Notes: generated by a model from the sequence alone, not told the origin. A stretch of DNA of 64,000 nucleotides from Stenotrophomonas indicatrix (GCA_041545745.1 CP168152.1:866001-930000), one strand, 5' to 3'; shown: positions 20,095 through 34,406, counted from the first letter of the stretch. Program-made: numbers and translations.

Positions 20095-21093
20095 ATGACG
20101 GTTACCGCCAACCAGGTTCTGCGTCCTCGCGGTCCGCAGATCGAACGCATTACCGACACCCGTGCAAAGGTCGTTATCGAACCTTTGGAGCGGGGTTACG
20201 GGCATACGCTGGGTAATGCCCTGCGTCGCGTGCTGCTGTCGTCCATCCCGGGCTTCGCCATCACGGAAGTCGAAATCGACGGCGTGTTGCACGAGTACAC
20301 CACGGTCGAAGGTCTGCAGGAGGACGTGCTGGAAGTCCTGCTGAACCTGAAGGACGTGGCCATCCGTATGCACTCCGGCGACAACGCGACTCTGTCCCTG
20401 TCCAAGCAGGGTCCGGGCGTTGTCACCGCTGCCGACATCAAGGTCGACCACAATGTGGAGATCTTGAACGGCGACCACGTGATCTGCCACCTGACCAAGG
20501 ACACGGCAGTGAACATGCGTCTGAAGATCGAGCGTGGTTTCGGCTATCAGCCGGCTGCTGCGCGTCGTCGTCCGGACGAAGAAACCCGTGCCATCGGCCG
20601 CCTGGTCCTGGATGCCTCGTTCTCGCCGGTCCGCCGTGTCGCCTATGCCGTGGAAGCGGCTCGTGTCGAACAGCGCACCGACCTGGACAAGCTGGTCATC
20701 GATATCGAGACCAACGGCACCATCGACGCCGAAGAAGCAGTGCGTACCGCTGCCGACATCCTCAGCGATCAGCTGTCGGTGTTCGGTGACTTCACCCACC
20801 GCGACCGCGGTGCGGCGAAGCCGGCCAACAACGGCGTGGATCCGGTGCTGCTGCGCCCGATCGACGATCTGGAGCTGACCGTGCGTTCGGCCAACTGCCT
20901 GAAGGCCGAGAGCATCTACTACATCGGCGATCTGATCCAGAAGACCGAAGTCGAGCTGCTGAAGACCCCGAACCTGGGTAAGAAGTCGCTCACCGAGATC
21001 AAGGAAGTGCTGGCCCAGCGTGGCCTGTCGCTCGGCATGAAGCTGGAGAACTGGCCGCCGGCCGGCGTCGCCAGCCACGGCATGCTGGGCTGA
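20095..21093 (+). CDS. rpoA: RNA polymerase alpha subunit
   Basis: The alpha subunit dimerises to nucleate RNA polymerase assembly. Its C-terminal domain binds UP elements and activators. The product is 332 residues: N-terminal domain with [20 protein letters not shown], a linker near 235-250, and the C-terminal domain with [17 protein letters not shown] and [21 protein letters not shown] precedes the start. Confidence 0.98.
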   Translation: MTVTANQVLRPRGPQIERITDTRAKVVIEPLERGYGHTLGNALRRVLLSSIPGFAITEVEIDGVLHEYTTVEGLQEDVLEVLLNLKDVAIRMHSGDNATLSLSKQGPGVVTAADIKVDHNVEILNGDHVICHLTKDTAVNMRLKIERGFGYQPAAARRRPDEETRAIGRLVLDASFSPVRRVAYAVEAARVEQRTDLDKLVIDIETNGTIDAEEAVRTAADILSDQLSVFGDFTHRDRGAAKPANNGVDPVLLRPIDDLELTVRSANCLKAESIYYIGDLIQKTEVELLKTPNLGKKSLTEIKEVLAQRGLSLGMKLENWPPAGVASHGMLG

Positions 21094-21115
21094 TATAGCC
21101 TTTCTGCAAGACCGC

Positions 21116-21143
21116 ATGGCCCCGTCGGCAACGACGGGGCCAT
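21116..21143 (+). promoter_or_regulatory. strong hairpin between rpoA and rplQ
   Basis: ATGGCCCCGTCG (21116-21127), a GCAA tetraloop and CGACGGGGCCAT (21132-21143) form a perfect 12-bp stem 22 bases after the rpoA stop. There is no T-run. The remaining gap to rplQ (197 bases in all) carries no gene. It may protect or process the rpoA 3' end. Confidence 0.5.
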
Positions 21144-21290
21144 TGCACCAAGGCAATACCGCCACGACGAACGAAGGTTCGCGGGCAGGTCGTCCAGGAC
21201 GGATGGCCAGGACCAACCGCAGTCCGAGCAGCAGCGCCAGGAAGGCGACAACGATCCGCAAAGCCACATCATTAACCAAGGAATATCACC

Positions 21291-21674
21291 ATGCGTCATC
21301 AGAAATCCGGCCGTAAGTTCAGCCGTACCAGCGCCCACCGCGAAGCGATGTTCAAGAACATGGCCGCCTCGCTGTTCAAGCACGAGCTGATCAAGACCAC
21401 CCTGCCGAAGGCCAAGGAACTGCGCCGCGTCGCCGAGCCGCTGATCACCCTGGCCAAGGTCGACTCCGTCGCCAACCGTCGTCTGGCCTTCGCTCGCCTG
21501 CGCGACAACGAAGCCGTCGGCAACCTGTTCACCATCCTGGGCCCGCGCTACGCGAACCGTCCGGGCGGCTACCTGCGCCTGCTGAAGTGCGGCTTCCGCG
21601 CTGGCGACAACGCGCCGATGGCCTACGTCGAACTGGTTGACCGTCCGGTCGTGGCTGAAGCCGTCGAAGAATAA
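21291..21674 (+). CDS. rplQ: 50S ribosomal protein L17
   Basis: L17 lies at the tunnel exit side of the 50S subunit. The product is 127 residues ([20 protein letters not shown]), the E. coli length. RBS AAGGAAT precedes the start. It is the last gene of the alpha operon and is followed by an intrinsic terminator. Confidence 0.98.
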   Translation: MRHQKSGRKFSRTSAHREAMFKNMAASLFKHELIKTTLPKAKELRRVAEPLITLAKVDSVANRRLAFARLRDNEAVGNLFTILGPRYANRPGGYLRLLKCGFRAGDNAPMAYVELVDRPVVAEAVEE

Positions 21675-21704
21675 TCGACGCGCTACACCCGTCATTCGGT
21701 GAAG

Positions 21705-21728
21705 AACCCGGCCTCGTGCCGGGTTTTT
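21705..21728 (+). terminator. terminator of the alpha operon
   Basis: AACCCGGC, loop CTCGT, GCCGGGTT followed by TTT: an 8-bp stem with T-run, 30 bases after rplQ. Confidence 0.8.
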
Positions 21729-21737
21729 CCGTTTCTG

Positions 21738-21779
21738 CGGGGTCAGAGCCCTTTGCATCCGCAAAGGGATCCGACCCCG
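21738..21779. repeat. GGGGTC-type palindromic repeat
   Basis: An outer CGGGGTC/GACCCCG arm pair encloses CCCTTTGC/GCAAAGGG. A second member of the same design lies at 39361-39418 with a different inner stem. This family differs from the GTAG palindromes. Confidence 0.65.
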
Positions 21780-21867
21780 CACCGTTCCGACGGGCGCGAC
21801 GTTGTGGCGGTTCGAACGGCGCGCACTCTCGGTTACGCTTGCGGTCCGTACTACACGAGCGTTGCCG

Positions 21868-22374
21868 ATGAATCCTCTGCGCTGGCCTTTCCGCGCCCAG
21901 TTCCTGCTGGGCTTCCTGATCTGCGCGGGCCTGCTGGGCTACGCCATCTTCCTGCAGTTGAAGATGGGCCTGGAGCCGTGTCCGCTGTGCATCTTCCAGC
22001 GCCTGGCGTTCGTCGCCCTGGGCCTGCTGTTCCTGATCGGCGCCCTGCATGGGCCGTCCAACCGTCCGGGGCGGGCGACCTACGGCATCCTCGCGTTCAT
22101 CGCCGCTGCCGTGGGCGTGGGTATCGCCGCACGCCACGTCTACGTGCAGATGCTGCCGCCGGAGATGGGTGCGACCTGTGGCCCGCCACTGGCCTTCCTG
22201 CGCGAGACCATGGGGCCGCTGGAAGTGTTCCGCACCGTGTTGACCGGCACCGGCAACTGCGGCAACATCGACTGGACCTTCCTCGGTCTGACCATGCCGA
22301 TGTGGTCGGGCGTGTGGTTCGTGCTGCTGGCGCTGTGGGCGTTGGTTGTGTCGCTGCGCAAGGTCAAGCGCTGA
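21868..22374 (+). CDS. dsbB: disulfide bond formation protein B
   Basis: DsbB is an inner-membrane quinone reductase that reoxidises periplasmic DsbA. The 168-residue product starts at the ATG at 21868 (MNPLRWPFRAQFLLGFLICA). It has four hydrophobic segments. The first redox pair is CPLC (Cys38/Cys41) and the second lies in the periplasmic loop (MGATCGPP and GTGNCGN). The DWTFLGLTMPMWSGVWF end is typical. No dsbA is adjacent. Stand-alone gene between the alpha operon terminator and a GTAG repeat cluster. Confidence 0.95.
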   Translation: MNPLRWPFRAQFLLGFLICAGLLGYAIFLQLKMGLEPCPLCIFQRLAFVALGLLFLIGALHGPSNRPGRATYGILAFIAAAVGVGIAARHVYVQMLPPEMGATCGPPLAFLRETMGPLEVFRTVLTGTGNCGNIDWTFLGLTMPMWSGVWFVLLALWALVVSLRKVKR

Positions 22375-22383
22375 CCCAGTCTG

Positions 22384-22524
22384 GAGCCACGCATGGCGTG
22401 GCTCTACTGCGTATCGGCAGCCACGCATGGCGTGGCTCTACTGCGTTCCGGTAGTGCCGGCCGCTGGCCGGCAACCCCGGGGGCGATGCAGTCCCATGCG
22501 ATGCCGGCCAGCGGCCGGCACTAC
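22384..22524. repeat. cluster of four GTAG-type (SMAG-like) palindromes
   Basis: Two copies of AGCCACGCATGGCGTGGCT ending in CTAC (22384-22407, 22419-22441) are followed by GTAGTGCCGGCCGCTGGCC at 22451 and its inverted partner ending CACTAC at 22524. The cluster fills the gap between the convergent dsbB and TonB-receptor genes and abuts the receptor stop codon. GTAG-ended stem-loops of this type are known in S. maltophilia as SMAG elements. Confidence 0.85.
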
Positions 22525-22525
22525 C

Positions 22526-24652
22526 TCAGAAATCCTGCTGCAGGCTCAGATAGGCGCCGCGACGCGGCCCCCATTGCGGCGCGAACACACCGATGCCGCC
22601 GCCATCGCGCAGTTGGTAGCTGCGGTCCAGCATGTTGAGCACGGCCAGCTGCACATGCAGCGGATGGCCGCTGTCGGCGTTGAAGTCATGCGCGGCGCTG
22701 AGATTGACCTGAAGGTACGACGGCAGCTCGCCGCCATTGGGCACACCCTCGATGTCCGAACGCAGGCCGCTGCCGTACACGTAGTTCGCACCCACCCGGT
22801 TGTGGCCAGCGAAGGCGTAGCTGACGCCGCCGGAGGAAGTCAGCTTCTGGTCGTGGTCCAGATGGATCCAGTTCTGCTGTACGTAGGCCAATGCATCTGG
22901 ATCGAGGTTGTACTGGCTGGTGATGACCTGGGTGCCCATGGCTTTGTTGTAGGCCGCGTTGAAATACGCGCTGATCGGCCCGTTGCTGTAGTCGGCGCTG
23001 AACTCCAGGCCGTGGATGTGGCCGCGCCGATAGTTGAAGGTGGAATAGATGTAGGCGGCGCCGAACTGGCCTTCGTCCTGCAGGCGCGAGACGCGGCGGT
23101 CGTAGGCATCCAGGCCGAGGGTGAGGTGGTCGCCGATCTGCTGTGACACGCCGATGTCGTAGTAGTCGCTGCGCTCGGACAACGGCGTGTTGCTGCCACC
23201 GGCGGGTTGCTGGTTGCTGGTGCCGTCGAACAGGGCCAGATCGCTGCCGGCAACCAGTTCGCTGGCGGGCGGGGTGAAGTAGCGCGAGTAGCCGGCATGC
23301 ACTGTGGTGCTGTCGCTGGCATTCCAGACCACGCCCAGGCGCGGGCTGAGCTGGCCCTCGGTGTGGCCGAACGCCTTGAAGCGGTCGCCGCGCAGGCCGT
23401 AGTTGACCGTCCAGTCATCGCCTATCCGCCACTCATCCTGCACGTACAGTGCGGCAGTGCTGGCATGGAAGGCGTTGCGGTCCGGGATCAGCTGCGGCGT
23501 GGTGCTTGTCTGCCGCCCATCGGCATCGACCGGGAAGACCCAGCTGCTGTTGTTGGCCGCGGCGTGTTCGTAGTTGCCATACAGGCCATAGCGTAAGGTG
23601 TGGTTGTCGCCCAGCGGTGTGGAGAAATCGGCCTGCAGGGTGTTGGCGCGGTTGCTGCGCTGGACCTGCGAGGCGACGCCACTGAACACCAGGTCGCCGA
23701 CGATGTCCGGGTTGAAGGCCACGTCGCTGTAGCGCTGGCCGGCCGACAGCTGGTACGCGGTCTGGCCCAGCGTGCCCTGCAGCACCAGCATGCCGAAGCG
23801 GGTGGTTTCGCGCTGGGTTTCGTCCAGCTGGCTGGAATCGAAGGTGGTGGTGTCCAGGTAACCGAACTGCGGGGTCTGCCCCGGGTTGACCGGAATCTGG
23901 AAGCGGTTGTTGGCGAAGCCGGCGAACACGCTCAGGCGGGTGTTGTCGTTGACCAGATAGGTCAGGTCGGCAAAGGCCTTCCCTTGGTGGGTATCGTCAT
24001 GCAGCGGCTTGCGTGAGTTGGTGGGGCTCTCCAGCCCGACTTCGTTCTGATCGTAGTTGCCGGTCAGGAACCAGCTCCAGCGGCCCTGGTTGCCCCACCA
24101 GGAGGCATTCGGGTTGACCTTGCCGAACGAGCCGGCGGTGATGCCGGCGCTGCCGCCGTTGCCCAGCTCGGCCCCGCTGCGGGTCGTGATATCGACCACC
24201 GCGGCGGTGCGTTCACCGAACTGTGCCGGCAGGGCACCATCCATCAGGCGGATGCTCTTGATGGTGCGGGCATCCAGGGTCTGGCCGAAGCCGGAGATCG
24301 ATTCGGGCAGCAGTACGCCGTTGATGCGGTACTGCAGGTTGGCGTGGTCGCCGCGCACGTGCACGCCGCCGTAGGAGTCCTGGACCACGCCCGGGGCCTG
24401 CAGCAGCACCTGGCTGAGCGGGGCGGAGGCGCCCAGAGGCTGCTTTTGGATGTCCTCGGCGGTGATCTGGTACTGGCTGCTGCCGATGTCCGGGGACAGG
24501 GCGTTGCGGGCCTGGTCGAGCTGGGCGCTGACGGTGACCACGTCGAGGTTCTTGACCGCAGCCGCGCTGGAATCAGTGTCGGCGGCAAGTACGGGTTGGC
24601 TGGCCAGGATCAGGGCGAAGGTGATGGCGGTGGTGAGCAGGGAGGGCTTCAT
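22526..24652 (-). CDS. TonB-dependent outer-membrane receptor
   Basis: A 708-residue outer-membrane receptor that imports a ligand using TonB energy. The start MKPSLLTTAITFALILASQP gives a signal peptide ending near VLAA. Next come a possible TonB box (DVVTVSA), a plug domain (QVLLQAPGVVQDSYGGVHVRG, DGALPAQFGERTAAVVDI) and a long beta-barrel ending in a C-terminal Phe (YLSLQQDF). The ligand is unknown. No siderophore or cobalamin gene is nearby. A perfect palindrome 45 bases upstream could be an operator. An in-frame upstream extension without a signal peptide was rejected. Confidence 0.9.
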   Translation of the reverse strand: MKPSLLTTAITFALILASQPVLAADTDSSAAAVKNLDVVTVSAQLDQARNALSPDIGSSQYQITAEDIQKQPLGASAPLSQVLLQAPGVVQDSYGGVHVRGDHANLQYRINGVLLPESISGFGQTLDARTIKSIRLMDGALPAQFGERTAAVVDITTRSGAELGNGGSAGITAGSFGKVNPNASWWGNQGRWSWFLTGNYDQNEVGLESPTNSRKPLHDDTHQGKAFADLTYLVNDNTRLSVFAGFANNRFQIPVNPGQTPQFGYLDTTTFDSSQLDETQRETTRFGMLVLQGTLGQTAYQLSAGQRYSDVAFNPDIVGDLVFSGVASQVQRSNRANTLQADFSTPLGDNHTLRYGLYGNYEHAAANNSSWVFPVDADGRQTSTTPQLIPDRNAFHASTAALYVQDEWRIGDDWTVNYGLRGDRFKAFGHTEGQLSPRLGVVWNASDSTTVHAGYSRYFTPPASELVAGSDLALFDGTSNQQPAGGSNTPLSERSDYYDIGVSQQIGDHLTLGLDAYDRRVSRLQDEGQFGAAYIYSTFNYRRGHIHGLEFSADYSNGPISAYFNAAYNKAMGTQVITSQYNLDPDALAYVQQNWIHLDHDQKLTSSGGVSYAFAGHNRVGANYVYGSGLRSDIEGVPNGGELPSYLQVNLSAAHDFNADSGHPLHVQLAVLNMLDRSYQLRDGGGIGVFAPQWGPRRGAYLSLQQDF

Positions 24653-24696
24653 GGGAAATGGGCAGGGAAGAGGGAAGGGGCCGGTCCATGAGGGAG

Positions 24697-24711
24697 TGTT
24701 ACTCCGTAACA
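24697..24711. promoter_or_regulatory. 15-bp palindrome upstream of the TonB-receptor gene
   Basis: TGTTAC-TCC-GTAACA is a perfect 6-bp inverted repeat with a 3-base centre, 45 bases upstream of the receptor start and 155 bases before the DAHP synthase start. The symmetry and position suit a repressor site. It is not a Fur-like sequence. Confidence 0.4.
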
Positions 24712-24865
24712 ACTGCGTGCCGATCATGCGCCTGTCCAGCGGTGGCGACCATGCCGTTTCTGGCCGATCACGCGGCCCCTTTCCACGCCGTTCAGGCAGT
24801 CATGGCGGTGCCTGGCCCTTTGCGTCAGCGGCTGGCTCTGCGACCATGACCGCCCCCCACCCCGG

Positions 24866-26266
<1,401 letters not shown>

Positions 26267-26273
26267 GGGTTGG

Positions 26274-26560
26274 CTTCTGCAGGGCTGCGCCCTGCACCTG
26301 CCGGATCAACATCAACATCAACATCAACATCAACGTCAAAAGCGGGCTATCCGTGGGTTGGCGGGGCGGTGTCGGATTGCGGGGACGCCGCAAGTACGTC
26401 CTTGTAGGCTTGGCCGCGGCATCCATGCCGCGGACACCCCGCAATCCGACACCGCCCCGACTTCGACAGTTCTCTGGTGTCTGATGGATTCCCTCCCTGC
26501 GTGGATGAATCTGCATCGGAATCGAATATTTCGAATTGAATTTGAAGAGCATCCACGCAT
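26274..26560 (+). repeat. composite palindromic element, copy A
   Basis: Order of parts: GCAGGGC-TGC-GCCCTGC hairpin (26279-26295); five ATCAAC hexamers (26305-26334); a large palindrome with 22-bp perfect arms (26363-26384 with 26437-26458); a nested hairpin with apex GGCATCCATGCC (26414-26433); and a distal GCGTGGATG/CATCCACGC pair (26499-26507, 26550-26558) enclosing an AT-rich loop. No credible coding frame is present. Confidence 0.8.
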
Positions 26561-26573
26561 GAAGTGTGTTTCG

Positions 26574-26832
26574 GCAGGGCTGCGCCCTGCACCTTCCGGA
26601 TGAACATCAACGTCAACGTCAAAAGCGGGCTATCCGTGGGTTGGCGGGGCGGTGTCGGATTGCGGGGACGCCGCAAGTACGTCCTTGTAGGCTTGGCCGC
26701 GGCATCCATGCCGCGGACACCCCGCGAGCCGACACCGCCCCACCTTCGACAGATTTCCGGTGGCTGATGAATTCATGCCATGCGTGGATGAATCTCCATC
26801 GGAATCGATTATTTCGACAATTGAACGAAGAG
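26574..26832 (+). repeat. composite palindromic element, copy B
   Basis: A direct repeat of copy A: hairpin at 26574-26590, a short degenerate hexamer run, then arms 26646-26667 and 26720-26741 with two mismatches (GAG for AAT in the right arm). The same nested hairpin and AT-rich tail follow. It is nearly identical to copy A over the first ~190 bases, so it probably arose by recent tandem duplication. Confidence 0.8.
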
Positions 26833-26880
26833 CATCCACGCATGGCGTGGATCTACGTGTCGACCAAGGTCGACACCCAC
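26833..26880. repeat. GTAG-type palindromes joining copies B and C
   Basis: CATCCACGCATGGCGTGG followed by ATCTAC, then GTGTCGACCAAGGTCGACAC. The same junction, in the same order, joins copies D and E at 35289-35336. Confidence 0.75.
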
Positions 26881-26926
26881 CAAGAGCAGGCCATGACATT
26901 CCGACAGATCGCGGGAATCTGTCGAA

Positions 26927-27145
<219 letters not shown>

Positions 27146-27243
27146 CGAACACCCCCGCCTACATTCTGCTTACGAACGGCTGACATCGTGCTCATGCTGC
27201 ATGCGCCACGCTGTCTCCTTGATGCAGACAGCGAGAATGCGCA

Positions 27244-28383
27244 GTGATCTGGCAACACCTGCAGCAGTATCTTTGGCCGATCGGTACGGCGCTGGTGGTC
27301 GGTGGCCTGGGGGCCTGGGCCGTACTGGCGCTGTACCGCCGCCTGCGCGGGCGTGATCGGCGCCGCGCGCGCATCGGCCGGGTGATCGGTCCGCCACTGG
27401 CCCTGGCCTTGCCCTTGCTGCTGCTGGTGCCGGCGCTGCAGGCCACGCCATTGCCGGAACACACGCTCGATCAACTGCTGCGCGTGCTGCACATTGCACT
27501 GACCGCCTGCTTCATCTGGCTGCTGGTGCGTGCGGTGGCCGCGGGCGAGCGGGCGATCCTGCGCAGCCATCCCATCGATGTCTCGGACAACCTCGAAGCG
27601 CGCCGCATCCAGACCCAGACGCGGGTGCTCAGCCGCGTGCTGATGGGCGGCATCATCGTGCTCGGTGCTTCGCTGGTGCTGTTGACGTTCCCGATGGTGC
27701 AGAAGATCGGCACCGCACTGCTGGCCTCGGCGGGCCTCATCGGCCTGGTAGCCGGTATCGCCGCCAAACCGGTGTTCGGCAATCTGATCGCCGGCCTGCA
27801 GATCGCGGTGACACAGCCGATCCGGCTCGATGACGTGGTGATCGTCGAGGGCGAGTGGGGGCGCGTCGAGGAGATCGGCAGCAGCTATGTGGTGGTGCGC
27901 ATCTGGGATGAGCGGCGGATGGTGGTGCCGCTGACATGGTTCATCGAGCATCCGTTCCAGAACTGGACGCGACGCAGTGCCGACCTGCTGGGCACGGCTT
28001 TTCTTTGGCTGGACTACCGCGCGCCGATCGCGGCGATACGTTCCGAGCTGGAACGCATCTGCCACGGCCAGCCGCTGTGGGATGGACGGGTGTGCGTGAC
28101 CCAGGTGACCGAAACCAGCGAGCGCGCGATCCAGGTACGGCTGCTGGTCAGTGCGCGCAGTTCCGGTGATGCGTTCGACCTGCGCTGCCTGGTGCGCGAG
28201 CGCATGCTGGATTTCCTCGCGCGCGAGCATCCGCAATCGCTGCCGCAGGTGCGCGCGCGTCTGCAGCGGGACGATGAGCTGGATATGCCGCGGATGCGGC
28301 GTGCAGGCAGTGCCGACGTGCGTTCACCCGGTGCCGAGGATGGCGAAGCGGCCATCGCGCCGGTGGAGCCGTCGGACCGCTAG
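27244..28383 (+). CDS. MscS-family mechanosensitive ion channel protein
   Basis: A 379-residue inner-membrane channel of the MscS family, likely opening under hypo-osmotic shock. There are about four hydrophobic segments. The pore helix is Gly/Ala-rich (LLASAGLIGLVAGIAAKPVF), followed by the cytoplasmic beta domain (IRLDDVVIVEGEWGRVEEIG and RMVVPLTWFIEHPFQNW). The C-terminal tail (about 60 residues) is charged and poorly conserved. Start is GTG at 27244. The TAG stop codon belongs to a GTAG-type palindrome that begins exactly there. Confidence 0.9.
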   Translation: MIWQHLQQYLWPIGTALVVGGLGAWAVLALYRRLRGRDRRRARIGRVIGPPLALALPLLLLVPALQATPLPEHTLDQLLRVLHIALTACFIWLLVRAVAAGERAILRSHPIDVSDNLEARRIQTQTRVLSRVLMGGIIVLGASLVLLTFPMVQKIGTALLASAGLIGLVAGIAAKPVFGNLIAGLQIAVTQPIRLDDVVIVEGEWGRVEEIGSSYVVVRIWDERRMVVPLTWFIEHPFQNWTRRSADLLGTAFLWLDYRAPIAAIRSELERICHGQPLWDGRVCVTQVTETSERAIQVRLLVSARSSGDAFDLRCLVRERMLDFLAREHPQSLPQVRARLQRDDELDMPRMRRAGSADVRSPGAEDGEAAIAPVEPSDR

Positions 28384-28443
28384 TGTCGGCCGCTGGCCGG
28401 CAACTCCGGAAGGGTCGGGTTGCCGGCCAGCGGCCGGCACTAC
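28381..28443. repeat. paired GTAG-type palindromes overlapping a stop codon
   Basis: TAGTGTCGGCCGCTGGCCGG and the inverted GCCGGCCAGCGGCCGGCAC ending TAC face each other with 13-15 bases between. The first supplies the MscS gene stop. They lie between convergent genes. Confidence 0.8.
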
Positions 28444-28449
28444 CGCATG

Positions 28450-30072
28450 TCAGGGATCGCCTGATTCGATCAATGCGTCGGTGTCGAAGCGCGGCGGACG
28501 CCTGGCGCGCGTGCGCTGCTCATATGCGTAGGCCATCTCGATCAGCTTCGGTTCGCTCCAGGCCGTGCCCATGAACAGCAACCCCGCCGGCAGGCCATCG
28601 ATCTGGCCCATCGGCACGCTCAGGCTGGGGTAGCCGGCGACGGCGGCCACACTGTAGCTCTCGCCGGGGAAGTCATCGCCGGTGCTGCGCAGGGGCCAGG
28701 CCACGCCGGTTGTCGGTGCGATCAGCGCATCCAGCTTCTGCGATGCCAGCACGGCGTCGATGCCTTCCGGGCCCGCCAGGCGCCGCGCATCGCTGCGCGC
28801 GCGGATGTAGACGGGATCGCCCAGGCCAGGGGTCGCCTCGGCCTCCTGCAGCAGCTCCTGGCCGAACAGGCCCAGTTCCTGGCCCTTGTGTGCCTCGTTG
28901 AAGGCGATCAATCCGGCCAGGCTGCGCAGTGGCGCCTGGTAGGTGTCGAGGTAGCGCTCCAGTCCCGCCTTGAATTCGTACAGCAGGACGATGCGCTCGG
29001 CATCGGCCCAGGCGCCCTGGTTGGGCAGTTCCACCGGCACCACCACGGCGCCGGCGCGGCGCAGTTCAGCGACAGCCTGCTCAACCAGCGGTGGCATTCC
29101 GCGATACTTCAGCAGTGGTGTCTGCAGCAGGCCGATGCGCTTGCCGCGCAGGCCCTGCGGATCCAGTCGTGCGGTGTAGTCGTAGACGGCGCGGCCGGGC
29201 ATGGTCGCGGTGGCGGGATCGGCGTCATCGCGGCCGGCGATGGCGGTCAGCACGGCGGCGGCGTCGGCGACGCTGCGGGTCATCGGGCCGGCGGAGTCCT
29301 GGCTGAAGGAGATCGGGATGATGCCTTCGCGGCTGACCAGGCCGACGGTCGGTTTCAGGCCGACCACGCCGTTGACCGCCGCAGGGCAGACGATGCTGCC
29401 ATCGGTTTCAGTGCCGATCGCAACACTGGCCAGGTTGGCGGCCACGGCCACCGCGCTGCCGCTGCTGGAGCCACACGGCGAATGACTGAGGCGGTAGGGA
29501 TTGCGGGTCTGGCCGCCGCGCGCGCTCCAGCCGGAGATGGAGTCGTTGCCGCGGAAGTTGGCCCACTCGCTGAGGTTGGTCTTGCCCAGCACCACCGCAC
29601 CGGCCTCGCGCAGGCGCCGCACCAGATAGGCGTCGGCGGGGCGGAAACCCTGCAGTGCCAGCGAGCCGGCACTGGTGGCCATGGGGGCGGCGTTGATGTT
29701 GTCCTTCAGCAGGATCGGGATGCCGTGCAGCGGCCCGCGCAGGCGGCCGCTGCGACGCTCCTGATCGCGCTGCGCGGCGTCCTTCAGGGCATCGGGGTTG
29801 AGTTCGATCACCGCGCGCAGGCGAGGGCCGGCGCGATCGAGGGCGGCAATGCGCTTGAGGTAGGCGCTGGTCAGGGTGACGCTGTCGAGCTCACCGGTGA
29901 CCATTCGCGCCTGCAGTTCGGAGACTTCGGTCTCGGCGTAGGGAAAGGGCATGACGTTGTTGCTGGGTTCACCGGCATGTGCGGTGGAGGCGGCCGGGCT
30001 GCAGCCAGCCGCAAGCCCCGCAGTCAACGCGGCGATCAGGAAGGACAGGAGGGGCGGCAAGGACAGGCGCAT
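28450..30072 (-). CDS. pam: peptide amidase, amidase-signature family
   Basis: A 540-residue exported hydrolase that would remove the C-terminal amide of peptides. The start [20 protein letters not shown] gives a signal sequence with LAAGC, a possible lipobox (Cys24). The amidase signature triad is visible: Lys123 (LLKDNI), cis-Ser202 (PCGSSSGSA) and nucleophile Ser226 (TETDGSIVC). These numbers coincide with those I recall for peptide amidase Pam of S. maltophilia, which is strong support for the name. Upstream are a DUF2127 gene (41 bases) and typA, on the same strand. An upstream in-frame extension to 30288 overlaps DUF2127 and is rejected. Confidence 0.85.
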   Translation of the reverse strand: MRLSLPPLLSFLIAALTAGLAAGCSPAASTAHAGEPSNNVMPFPYAETEVSELQARMVTGELDSVTLTSAYLKRIAALDRAGPRLRAVIELNPDALKDAAQRDQERRSGRLRGPLHGIPILLKDNINAAPMATSAGSLALQGFRPADAYLVRRLREAGAVVLGKTNLSEWANFRGNDSISGWSARGGQTRNPYRLSHSPCGSSSGSAVAVAANLASVAIGTETDGSIVCPAAVNGVVGLKPTVGLVSREGIIPISFSQDSAGPMTRSVADAAAVLTAIAGRDDADPATATMPGRAVYDYTARLDPQGLRGKRIGLLQTPLLKYRGMPPLVEQAVAELRRAGAVVVPVELPNQGAWADAERIVLLYEFKAGLERYLDTYQAPLRSLAGLIAFNEAHKGQELGLFGQELLQEAEATPGLGDPVYIRARSDARRLAGPEGIDAVLASQKLDALIAPTTGVAWPLRSTGDDFPGESYSVAAVAGYPSLSVPMGQIDGLPAGLLFMGTAWSEPKLIEMAYAYEQRTRARRPPRFDTDALIESGDP

Positions 30073-30113
30073 GGGGCAGCTTCGACGGCTCCGATCCCCA
30101 GTGTAGCGGCTGC

Positions 30114-30581
30114 TCAGCGGCGGCGCTTGCGCAGGTCGCGCGCCAGCACGTAGACGACGATCAGGTTGATCGCCAGCACGGTCCACGAGGCCCAGCCGGG
30201 ATGGCGGACGATCGCGTAGATATCGAAGGGCAGGTAGATGGAGGCGGTCAGGCAGCCCAGCCAGGAGGCCCATGCCTTGGCTTTCCACAACCCCCAGGCT
30301 TCGACCAGGTGCAGCAGGCCGTAGCCGATCATCGCCGCTGCGGCCAGGTGCACTGCGTCGGGATTGATCGCATTCAACAACGAGGGCAGGGTGCCGTGAT
30401 CCGGGTCCAGACTGAAACGCCGGATCAGGGCGTTGACGCCGTCGCGAAGCGGTTGCGGGCCGAGGATTTCCAGCCCGGTGGCCGCCAGCAACGCCAGCAT
30501 CGCCTTGCTCGCTTCGAGCAAGGCGATGACGTGGAGGCCCGGATGCCGATGCGGATCCGGGTTGTAACCGTTCTGGCTCAC
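30114..30581 (-). CDS. DUF2127 family membrane protein
   Basis: A 155-residue membrane protein with four hydrophobic segments (HVIALLEASKAMLALLAATG, AVHLAAAAMIGYGLLHLVEA, WASWLGCLTASIYLPFDIYA, TVLAINLIVVYVLARDL), matching DUF2127. Function is unknown. It begins 11 bases after typA ends on the same strand, so the two are probably cotranscribed. Confidence 0.8.
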   Translation of the reverse strand: MSQNGYNPDPHRHPGLHVIALLEASKAMLALLAATGLEILGPQPLRDGVNALIRRFSLDPDHGTLPSLLNAINPDAVHLAAAAMIGYGLLHLVEAWGLWKAKAWASWLGCLTASIYLPFDIYAIVRHPGWASWTVLAINLIVVYVLARDLRKRRR

Positions 30582-30592
30582 GGTTCGCTGGA

Positions 30593-32440
<1,848 letters not shown>

Positions 32441-32486
32441 ACGAAAGGGGGCCAGTCGGCGCCGGATTTGGAAAAAGAAGTCCAAC

Positions 32487-32492
32487 ATTATA
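32487..32492 (-). promoter_or_regulatory. -10 element of the typA promoter
   Basis: On the minus strand TATAAT lies 47 bases upstream of the typA ATG, with a weak TTCGCC -35 about 18 bases further on. The gap is shared with the divergent cyclophilin gene. Confidence 0.55.
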
Positions 32493-32679
32493 CGTCGAAC
32501 TTGACGATTGGCGAAAACCTGGATTTCAGACCTGCCGAGGTCCCCATTCAGCCTGGCTCCCGGCGCTGCCCGTCCACGGGCTGAAGGCCCTGCCTGCGCC
32601 GATGGTCGAAGCCGCCCATGCCACGGGGGAGGTGTATCCTTATGGGGCTGATTACACACCCCGCATCCCAAGGATCTGC

Positions 32680-34282
<1,603 letters not shown>

Positions 34283-34290
34283 TGCGGTCT

Positions 34291-34315
34291 GTGCCGGCAG
34301 CTTGCCGGCACGTTT
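34291..34315 (+). terminator. terminator after mdh
   Basis: GTGCCGGCA-GCT-TGCCGGCAC followed by GTTTT, 9 bases after the mdh stop. Its sequence resembles the GTAG-type palindromes, so a repeat may have been recruited as a terminator. A related palindrome (GGTACCGGCCGTTGGCCGGT) follows at 34328-34349. Confidence 0.6.
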
Positions 34316-34406
34316 TCCATCAGGATAGGTACCGGCCGTTGGCCGGTACGCAGGAAATGGGGAGGCTTCGGCTTCCCCGTTTTCGTATGGACCGCCTGGC
34401 AACGAC

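Noticed and set aside
20041..21279. A minus-strand frame beginning with a hydrophobic segment in the rpoA-rplQ gap
   Set aside because: The hydrophobic start is suggestive but the rest is antisense to rpoA, with no homology or ribosome-binding site.
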